Shown here in pieces: positions 6,520 to 11,903 of a stretch of DNA of 11,903 bases. The number at the start of each line of letters is the position of its first letter. Positions within the stretch are counted from its first letter, which is position 1. The notes beneath the pieces are model-generated. The model ran no database searches, had not been told where the DNA came from, and worked only from the letters and a program-made list of their open reading frames with translations. Where the stretch lies: the NCBI GenBank assembly GCA_003567135.1, contig PXAI01000371.1:1-11903 (forward strand), given 5' to 3'. Source of the DNA: Balneolia bacterium (GTDB lineage Bacteria; Bacteroidota; Rhodothermia; Balneolales; Cyclonatronaceae). Made by a program: the position numbers and the translations under genes.

Positions 6520-7056
6520 ATGAAACTTCATGCAACCACAGTTGTGGGCGTGTTGCACAATGGCAAAGCCGCAATTTCTGCGGATGGCCAGGCAACACTT
6601 GATAAAACAGTATTAAAAGCGACCGTCACCAAAGTAAGACGGCTTCACGAGGGTAAGTTCCTTGCCGGGTTCGCGGGCTCAACCGCCGACGCTTTTACCC
6701 TCTTTGAAAAATTTGAAGAGAAACTGGGTCAGTACAACGGCAACCTGCCGCGCGCGGCCATTGAGTTAGCCAAAGAATGGCGAACCGACCGTTATTTACG
6801 CCGACTTGAGGCGCTGCTGGTGGTTTTATCCAAAGATAAAGCCCTGCTGATTTCAGGCCAGGGCGACGTCATCGAACCGGATGATAACATCGTGGCCATC
6901 GGAAGCGGCGGATCGTACGCGATGTCGGCCGCGCGGGTGTTGAAAAAACATGCCCCAAACCTGACGGCAAAAGAAATTACCGAGGAATCGCTCAAAGCCG
7001 CCGCAGATATCTGTATTTACACCAATCACAACATAACTACGCTGGAAATTGAATAA
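6520..7056 (+). CDS. hslV: HslV, peptidase subunit of the HslVU (ClpYQ) protease
   Basis: A 178-residue threonine peptidase of the proteasome beta-subunit fold and normal HslV length. The N-terminus is MKLHATTVVG: removing a 5-residue propeptide exposes Thr6 as nucleophile. In mature numbering Asp17 (Asp22 here, in ISADGQATL) and Lys33 (Lys38, in VTKVRRL) are in place, and GSGGSYAMSAA carries the conserved Gly/Ser region. Family members form a double hexamer of near-inactive subunits that works only when capped by HslU. E. coli HslV has only Met before the Thr, so the longer propeptide is a mild difference, common in other lineages. The gene lies 36 nt after the RNase gene with a modest AGAG upstream, and overlaps hslU by 8 nt. 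Confidence 0.97.
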   Translation: MKLHATTVVGVLHNGKAAISADGQATLDKTVLKATVTKVRRLHEGKFLAGFAGSTADAFTLFEKFEEKLGQYNGNLPRAAIELAKEWRTDRYLRRLEALLVVLSKDKALLISGQGDVIEPDDNIVAIGSGGSYAMSAARVLKKHAPNLTAKEITEESLKAAADICIYTNHNITTLEIE

Positions 7057-8488
7057 CACGAAGCACACCCCGGAAATCGGTCACCTCACGCCGCAACAAA
7101 TCGTGAAGGAACTTGATACCTATATTATCGGGCAGAAAGCTGCGAAAAAAAGTGTAGCTATTGCCCTGAGAAACCGCTGGCGCAGAATGAACGCGGACGA
7201 AAACATCCGCGAGGAAATTGTGCCAAACAACATTATTCTGATCGGCCCTACCGGCGTTGGTAAAACCGAAATCGCGCGCAGGCTTGCCAAACTGGCAAGA
7301 GCGCCGTTCATCAAAGTGGAAGCCACAAAATTTACCGAAGTAGGCTACGTAGGCCGCGACGTTGAGTCGATGATTCGTGATCTGGTGGAAATTTCAGTGA
7401 ACATCGTAAAACAGGAAATGCAGGAGCGCATTAAGCCCAGAGCCGAAGAGCTAGTGGAAGAACGCATCCTGGATCTGCTGATTCCTCCGGTGAGAAAGCG
7501 CCGCCCATCTTCTAATGCATCATCCAATACTTCCCTCTCCTCTGTTTCCGACGACAGTTTTAATCCGGATCAGGCGAGTGATGAAGAGCTGAATGAGCGC
7601 ACCCGTGAAAAGTTTCGACAGAAGCTCCGCAACGGCGACCTCGAAGACCGCAAGGTTGAGGTTGAGGTAAAAGCGGGCGGATCTCCCTCGATGCAGATTT
7701 TCGGGCCGCAAGGCATGGAAGAAATGGGGATGAATCTGCAGGATATGCTGGGCAACATCATGCCTAAAAAGACCAAGAAACGCCAGATGAAAATCAGCGA
7801 AGCACGGAAATACCTGATCGGCGAAGAATCGGAAAAACTGATTGATCATGAATCAGCCGTTGCAGAAGCGCTGCATCGTGTGCAGACTTCCGGCATCGTG
7901 TTTCTTGATGAAATAGACAAGGTAACCGGCGGCACAACCGGCAACGGAAGCGGCGGCGGCCCTGATGTGAGTCGTCAGGGCGTTCAGCGTGACCTCCTCC
8001 CTATTGTTGAGGGATCCACCGTTTCCACCAAATACGGGATGGTAAAAACCGATCACGTGCTTTTTATCGCATCCGGCGCGTTCCACGTGAACAAACCAAG
8101 CGATCTTATCCCTGAACTGCAGGGCCGTTTCCCCATTCGCGTGGAGATGGATTCGCTCACCGAAGAAGATTTCTACCAGATTCTGATCGCAACCCGAAAC
8201 GCGCTTACGAAACAGTATCAGGCGATGCTTCAATCAGAGGGCGTCGAGCTCACTTTCAACGACGAATCCCTGCGCGAAATCGCCCGGATCGCCGCGGAAG
8301 TTAACCAGGAAGTGGAAAACATCGGAGCCAGAAGGCTTCACACCATACTCTCCACAGTACTCGAAGAACTCATGTTCTCTGTACCCGATGACATCCAGTC
8401 CGGCACAATCGAAATCGACAAAGCCTACGTACAAAAACAGCTCGGCGATATCATCACGAACAAGGATTTGAGCCAGTATATTCTTTAG
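7049..8488 (+). CDS. hslU: HslU, ATPase/unfoldase subunit of the HslVU protease
   Basis: A 479-residue AAA+ ATPase that unfolds substrates and feeds them to HslV. Visible motifs are LTPQQIVKELDTYIIGQ with IALRNRWRR at the N-terminus, Walker A GPTGVGKTE (66-74, Lys72), VGYVGRDVES pore-loop region, Walker B VFLDEIDK (284-291), sensor-2 GARRLHT, and the C-terminal DLSQYIL tail that docks into and activates HslV. It is longer than the 443-residue E. coli protein. The extra length lies in the I-domain, including a Ser/Asn/Asp-rich linker at about 149-182 and a Gly/Met-rich FGPQGMEEMGMNLQDMLGNIM stretch. The start is TTG 7049, inside the end of hslV (TTGAATAA, 8-nt overlap); the next ATG would remove conserved residues. 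Coupling fits the need for matched subunit amounts. Confidence 0.97.
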   Translation: MNNTKHTPEIGHLTPQQIVKELDTYIIGQKAAKKSVAIALRNRWRRMNADENIREEIVPNNIILIGPTGVGKTEIARRLAKLARAPFIKVEATKFTEVGYVGRDVESMIRDLVEISVNIVKQEMQERIKPRAEELVEERILDLLIPPVRKRRPSSNASSNTSLSSVSDDSFNPDQASDEELNERTREKFRQKLRNGDLEDRKVEVEVKAGGSPSMQIFGPQGMEEMGMNLQDMLGNIMPKKTKKRQMKISEARKYLIGEESEKLIDHESAVAEALHRVQTSGIVFLDEIDKVTGGTTGNGSGGGPDVSRQGVQRDLLPIVEGSTVSTKYGMVKTDHVLFIASGAFHVNKPSDLIPELQGRFPIRVEMDSLTEEDFYQILIATRNALTKQYQAMLQSEGVELTFNDESLREIARIAAEVNQEVENIGARRLHTILSTVLEELMFSVPDDIQSGTIEIDKAYVQKQLGDIITNKDLSQYIL

Positions 8489-8699
8489 AGAAGATTATTG
8501 GCAATTGAGTGGTTGGTGGTTTTGTGCGCGAAGAATGTTACGGGTTTCACAATCGAATATTGATTACGGTCTATTGATTCCTGGGGAAAGTGTGTTGCAG
8601 GTTTCGGGGTTCTGGATTGATAATTTATTACTGATTATTGGCTGTTGCCCAGACAGAATGATTCCGGATTGTAGGTTTCCGAGTTCTGTATTCCGGTAG
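8489..8699. other. Non-coding stretch downstream of hslU
   Basis: No supported gene. GATTATTGGC occurs at about 8494-8503 and again at about 8632-8641. The sequence is G/T-rich low-complexity DNA on the plus strand. An open frame from 8505 has no start context or recognisable protein and looks accidental. Confidence 0.5.
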
Positions 8700-8979
8700 C
8701 TATCGCCCATCCAGACACAAACGCTCCGAAGCCGTCATCCCGCAATCGGGCTCTTAAGTTATTCAGGTTCAGATAGTAACACGATATGCGGGATCTTCCA
8801 GCGTTACTATTGGACAGATGTTTTTCAGGCTAAAAGACGCTACCTGAAATGGTACCAACGCTTTTAAGGCTACCATCCTTGAACTACAAACGACCTAAAC
8901 AAAATCAACGCTGGAAGATCCCGTATAAATCCTCGCTATCGCGAGAGGATTTTACGGGATGACATCGTTGGGGCGATAG
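8700..8979. repeat. Nested foldback (palindromic) intergenic repeat of about 280 bp
   Basis: Three inverted pairs are nested in order. CTATCGCCC (8700-8708) pairs with GGGCGATAG (8971-8979). GTCATCCCG (8734-8742) pairs with CGGGATGAC (8955-8963). CGGGATCTTCCAGCGTT (8789-8805) pairs with AACGCTGGAAGATCCCG (8907-8923), 17 bp perfect. Smaller hairpins sit inside: CCCG/CGGG (8739-8750), TTCAGG/CCTGAA in 8824-8848, TGGTA/TACCA in 8850-8874 and CTCGC/GCGAG (8932-8945). From memory, GTCATCCCG palindromes are a common type of dispersed repeat in several bacterial phyla; copy number here cannot be seen. It lies between convergent hslU and the GH31 gene, where such folds can also block read-through. 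Confidence 0.75.
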
Positions 8980-9001
8980 GTCTTTAGATTAAACCTATTT
9001 T
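8976..9001 (+). terminator. Candidate intrinsic terminator between convergent hslU and GH31 gene
   Basis: ATAGGT (8976-8981) pairs with ACCTAT (8993-8998), extended by two T-A pairs past a bulged C, and TTTT (8998-9001) follows on the plus strand. The stem is short and AT-rich, and it shares bases with the outer arm of the foldback repeat. In the other direction the hairpin is not followed by a U-run. Confidence 0.35.
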
Positions 9002-9003
9002 CC

Positions 9004-11526
9004 CTACCTCTCAAACGTAAACATAAACAAGTTCTCACCACCAGACATCGTAAACCTGTCGAACTCGATCATCCTGGTTTCTGCATTGTAGGTAAACGAA
9101 ACGGGTTCGCCGTTAACTGTTGCGGTTAGTGGTTCGTTTGGAATGTTTTTTGCCTGGATCGTAATTCCGGAGAAGCCGGGATCGCGGAACTGGTCTCCTC
9201 TTTCTGTTTCGAGGTTGAAAACGACCTGCTTATTTTGCGCGCCGGCGGCGGAGGTGGCTATGGATACGTTCAGCTTTTCATACATCCCTTTTTCGAATGA
9301 TTCTGAAGTGAGGCCGTCATCGTGATAAACCATCGTTTCGTACCTGGGTGCTTCAGCGTCAAAGAAGTATTTGAGGGTGAGGTGATCCACGGAATAATCT
9401 GCTTCTGACTGTACGAGATCGGCCATCGGAACAACGGCGCCGCCGCGCACGAATGTCGGAATGCGGTCGATCTGTGTACCTATCCAGTGCTGCTGCCCGC
9501 CATGGTACATTTCCCCGGTGTAAAAATCGTACCAGTTAGCGGTTGACGGCATATACGCCTCCACTTCGCGCTGACCCTGACGAAGTACGGGCGCTACGAG
9601 GATATCATCCCCGAAAAGATATGTTCCGGAAATGCGGTAGGCTTCAAAGTTGTCGGGCTCCTCGAAAAAGACCGGACGCATGAACGGCAGTCCGGAAATG
9701 GAATTCTGAAAAGCCGCTGTGTAAATATATGGCATCAGCCTGTAGCGAAGTTCGATGGCCGTTTTGGAAAGCTGCATCGCTTTTTCACTTCTGAAAACCG
9801 GTTCGGACGGCACATCATCCTGCGCGTGCGGACGATACACCGGCTGAAATACGCCGTACTGCATCCATCTTGTGTAAAGTTCATCATCAACCAGATCTCC
9901 GGCAAATCCGCCCAGATCAGAGTGCATGTAGGCCAGTCCCTGCAATCCCATCTGGAGGGAGATTTCGGGCTGTGGCAGGAGTCCGCCCCAGGTGCGGTTT
10001 ACGTCGCCGGTCCATGGAATCATGCCGTAGCGCTGTGATCCGGAGTATCCGGCTCGCATCAGGTTGAACGCGCGTCTTTCGGGGAAGTCGTTCACAAATC
10101 CATCGAAAACCATCTTCGCCCAGCGGTGACCAAATATGTTGTGCACCTCACGCGCTTTCAGGTTTCCGTAATGACGAACCCAGTCAGGGTGCACCTCAGG
10201 CTCGCCCAGGTCGCCCCACCATCCGTGGATGCCGTAGGTGTTCATCAGATCCCGGTAAATTCCCCAGAACCATTCGCGCCCCTGAGGCTTGAATACGTCG
10301 ATCAAACCGGTTTCCCCGAAGTAAAAGTTGTATACGGCGGGCGCTCCCAGCGTATCCACAGCAAGCACGCCTTCTTCGAGTACTTCATCCCATCTTCCGG
10401 AAGTGGTTAGTACAAACGGCTCGGTAATAAGGACGGTCTTCACCCCTTTTTCTTCGAGCTTTTGAACCATTTCTGCCGGCTCGGGGAAAGTCTCTTCATC
10501 AAAACGGAGATTCCCCATCGTGCCTTTAATTTCCTGACCGAACCAGAACAAATCAATAATAATTGAACTGACCGGAATTTCTTTCTCTCGGAATTTTGCG
10601 ATGGTATCCAGTACTTCCTGCTGCGAGCGGTATCCAAAACGACTGGAGATGTTTCCCAGCGCCCATCTTGGTGGCAACGGCTGACGGCCGGTAAGCTGCG
10701 TGTAATTATCGATGATGTTCTCCCACGTATCTCCGGCGATAATCTGGTAGGCCTGCCTGCCGGAAAACGCTTCAAAACCAAGCGTACCGTCATTTTCGCT
10801 GTCCAGATCCAGATAGCCGGTCGTGGGGTTATCGAAGTGAATCGCATAGCGGCGCGAGGACAGAACCATCGGCAGCGTGTAGTTGATCAGCTCGGAGCGT
10901 GTTTCATATCCGTAGTGCGCCCGGTTGTAGAGCTCCAGTCTGTGACCGCGGCGATCCATACCCAGCGCGCGCGATCCGCCGCCCATCAGCATTTCCGAAT
11001 TCGAGATGCGGAAATCCACACGATAGCCGTTATCATCCTCATTCTGTACAAATCCGTAATGCTCCTCAATCAGCCTGCGGCCGTTGTGATAAAATGAAAA
11101 CGTATTGTAGATCGTATCAAACGAAACGCTGATTCCGTCCGTATTAAGCTGGATAGTCTGCTCATTCTCCCTGGTAACCAGCACTTCGGGATGCTGTGGT
11201 TCCATTATAACGGCATGCGATGAACGGAGTATCTGATCTCGAACTTCCCGCTCTGAATCACTCAGCTCAGTCTCTAAGCCGGTGTCGTGATCATGCCCTT
11301 CCGGAAAAAACTCGACTTCAAGAATATCCTCAGAAAAAAAGCGGAGTACGTATGTACCTTTGGGAGTGTTGAAATGAAACGCATCATCCTTTTTGAAGAA
11401 ATCGGCCGTCTCCTCTTCGTAGTTTGCGGAATGCGTGAGAGCCGGCTGAGCGCAGGAGAAAAACAGTCCTGAGCTGAGGATGAGAGAAATCAGCAGAGAT
11501 GGGAAGATTTGCATGGTGTCGGTCAT
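9004..11526 (-). CDS. Secreted lipoprotein GH31 alpha-glucosidase / alpha-transglucosylase
   Basis: An 840-residue protein from ATG 11526; an in-frame ATG at 11514 is an equally good start, as neither has a clear Shine-Dalgarno. The signal (LLISLILSSGLFFS) ends at lipobox-like Cys25, so the enzyme is probably anchored in an outer membrane or periplasmic face. The order is typical GH31: N-terminal beta-sandwich (about 30-260), TIM barrel from about 280, and a C-terminal beta region with VYHDDG near 732-737. WWGDLGEPE places the nucleophile at Asp439. WTGDVNRTWGGL places the acid/base at Asp508. The DLGEPE form, rather than D.NEP, resembles Agd31B-type 4-alpha-glucosyltransferases, so transfer between malto-oligosaccharides is as likely as hydrolysis. 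No SusCD pair or sugar regulator is adjacent. It is convergent with hslU. Confidence 0.92.
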   Translation of the reverse strand: MTDTMQIFPSLLISLILSSGLFFSCAQPALTHSANYEEETADFFKKDDAFHFNTPKGTYVLRFFSEDILEVEFFPEGHDHDTGLETELSDSEREVRDQILRSSHAVIMEPQHPEVLVTRENEQTIQLNTDGISVSFDTIYNTFSFYHNGRRLIEEHYGFVQNEDDNGYRVDFRISNSEMLMGGGSRALGMDRRGHRLELYNRAHYGYETRSELINYTLPMVLSSRRYAIHFDNPTTGYLDLDSENDGTLGFEAFSGRQAYQIIAGDTWENIIDNYTQLTGRQPLPPRWALGNISSRFGYRSQQEVLDTIAKFREKEIPVSSIIIDLFWFGQEIKGTMGNLRFDEETFPEPAEMVQKLEEKGVKTVLITEPFVLTTSGRWDEVLEEGVLAVDTLGAPAVYNFYFGETGLIDVFKPQGREWFWGIYRDLMNTYGIHGWWGDLGEPEVHPDWVRHYGNLKAREVHNIFGHRWAKMVFDGFVNDFPERRAFNLMRAGYSGSQRYGMIPWTGDVNRTWGGLLPQPEISLQMGLQGLAYMHSDLGGFAGDLVDDELYTRWMQYGVFQPVYRPHAQDDVPSEPVFRSEKAMQLSKTAIELRYRLMPYIYTAAFQNSISGLPFMRPVFFEEPDNFEAYRISGTYLFGDDILVAPVLRQGQREVEAYMPSTANWYDFYTGEMYHGGQQHWIGTQIDRIPTFVRGGAVVPMADLVQSEADYSVDHLTLKYFFDAEAPRYETMVYHDDGLTSESFEKGMYEKLNVSIATSAAGAQNKQVVFNLETERGDQFRDPGFSGITIQAKNIPNEPLTATVNGEPVSFTYNAETRMIEFDRFTMSGGENLFMFTFER

Positions 11527-11553
11527 CAAATTAGTTTTGAAATTGAATCAGGG

Positions 11554-11561
11554 CAAATATA
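11554..11561 (-). promoter_or_regulatory. Candidate -7 element (TATATTTG) for the GH31 gene
   Basis: On the minus strand TATATTTG fits TAnnTTTG exactly and sits 27 nt before the ATG at 11526, giving a leader of about 20 nt. No clear -33 TTG is seen at the usual distance. The element lies only 36 nt downstream of the tRNA gene on the same strand, so some transcripts may also come from the tRNA promoter. Confidence 0.4.
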
Positions 11562-11597
11562 CTAAATCTGCCATGACCGGACACCTTAAAAGTGGTG

Positions 11598-11671
11598 TGG
11601 GTGGTAGCAGATTCGAACTGCTGACCTCTACGATGTCAACGTAGCGCTCTAACCAACTGAGCTAACCACCC
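11598..11671 (-). tRNA. tRNA-Val (anticodon GAC)
   Basis: Read on the minus strand this is a complete cloverleaf. The acceptor GGGTGGT pairs with ACCACCC, the D-stem GCTC with GAGC, the anticodon stem CTACG with CGTAG around loop TTGACAT (anticodon GAC), and the T-stem AGCAG with CTGCT around TTCGAAT. It reads GUC and GUU valine codons. The body is 73 nt plus discriminator A at 11598. The next bases are CAC, so the 3' CCA is not encoded and must be added after transcription. There is no intron or mismatch in any stem. Confidence 0.96.
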
Positions 11672-11684
11672 AACGAAACGGCAC

Positions 11685-11715
11685 TAAATATAAGGCCGAT
11701 TTGAACCCGGAACAA
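11685..11715 (-). promoter_or_regulatory. Candidate promoter for tRNA-Val
   Basis: On the minus strand a TTG (11713-11715) is followed after 20 nt by TATATTTA (11685-11692), seven of eight matches to the TAnnTTTG element and within the 17-23 nt spacing. The predicted transcript start is about 9 nt before the mature tRNA 5' end. Confidence 0.45.
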
Positions 11716-11720
11716 GAGGA

Positions 11721-11748
11721 AGAGATTGGCGATTTGCGACGTGCGATT
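11721..11748 (+). repeat. 28-bp direct repeat, copy 1
   Basis: The unit begins AGAGATTGGC and ends GTGCGATT, and is identical to 11872-11899. Within it and just after it the shorter motif GCGATTTG recurs (11729-11736, 11743-11750). Confidence 0.85.
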
Positions 11749-11871
11749 TGTGATCTGAGATTTATTTGGGATTTGGAGAAAATCGCCTTCCTGAGCACTG
11801 CCCCCGAAGCGGGTCAAATACAACTAACCCCGGGTGAAGCGACCGCAGCGAAGCAAGGAAGCGAAACCCAG
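11749..11871. other. Non-coding spacer between direct repeats at the right edge
   Basis: About 120 bp with no supported gene. It contains purine-rich GAAGCGACCGCAGCGAAGC-type sequence and a small CCCG-AAG-CGGG hairpin near 11804-11814. An open frame through here exists only because of the repetitive composition. Confidence 0.4.
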
Positions 11872-11899
11872 AGAGATTGGCGATTTGCGACGTGCGATT
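11872..11899 (+). repeat. 28-bp direct repeat, copy 2
   Basis: An exact second copy 151 bp after the first and 4 bp from the window edge. Further copies may follow outside. Confidence 0.85.
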
Positions 11900-11903
11900 A
11901 GCG

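Noticed and set aside
8505..8699. A 64-codon plus-strand frame after hslU
   Set aside because: The translated product is low in information, has no start context, and ends where the foldback repeat begins.
11701..11901. A plus-strand frame through the right-edge repeats
   Set aside because: Its sequence is made of the direct repeat and its spacer, so openness comes from composition. It starts with TTG and lacks any domain.
1..11903. CRISPR array, prophage, defence island or toxin-antitoxin pair
   Set aside because: No regularly spaced repeats beyond the single 28-bp pair, no Cas, phage, nuclease-defence or toxin-antitoxin proteins. The coding content is mostly housekeeping.

Overview
The window reads as chromosomal housekeeping DNA from a Bacteroidota-like bacterium, plausibly the Balneolota/Rhodothermota side (marine or halophilic relatives). 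The basis is several TAnnTTTG-type -7 promoter elements, weak or absent Shine-Dalgarno sequences, TTG starts, Bacteroidota-style lipoprotein signals and moderate GC. No gene here is diagnostic, so the lineage is inference.

Layout. (1) Positions 1-471, minus strand: an ArsC/YffB-like thioredoxin-fold protein, followed 5 nt later by the start of a membrane or secreted protein that runs off the left edge. (2) Positions 542-1345, plus strand: a small lipoprotein with a YPNP/FlgD-like Ig segment, 6 nt ahead of a small winged-helix-like protein. (3) Positions 1413-3198, plus strand: a biotin carboxyl carrier subunit overlapping murA by 8 nt. (4) Positions 3199-3843: a 645-bp gap. It holds a 234-bp MITE-like element with perfect 18-bp terminal inverted repeats ending in TTAA, then a roughly 400-nt leader. 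(5) Positions 3844-8488, plus strand: an RNase E/G family enzyme with a long charged disordered tail, then hslV and hslU, which overlap by 8 nt. (6) Positions 8489-9003: a convergent gap holding a nested foldback repeat. (7) Positions 9004-11526, minus strand: a GH31 alpha-glucosidase/transglucosylase lipoprotein. (8) Positions 11598-11671, minus strand: tRNA-Val(GAC). (9) The right edge carries a 28-bp direct repeat in low-complexity DNA.

The genes cover independent core functions: acyl-CoA carboxylation, peptidoglycan precursor synthesis, RNA turnover, ATP-dependent proteolysis and alpha-glucan use. RNase E/G and HslVU are probably co-transcribed, linking RNA and protein quality control. 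I see no defence island, prophage, CRISPR array or biosynthetic cluster. The most unusual content is non-coding: two different foldback elements, a long structured leader before the RNase gene, and repeated TTG start/stop overlaps.
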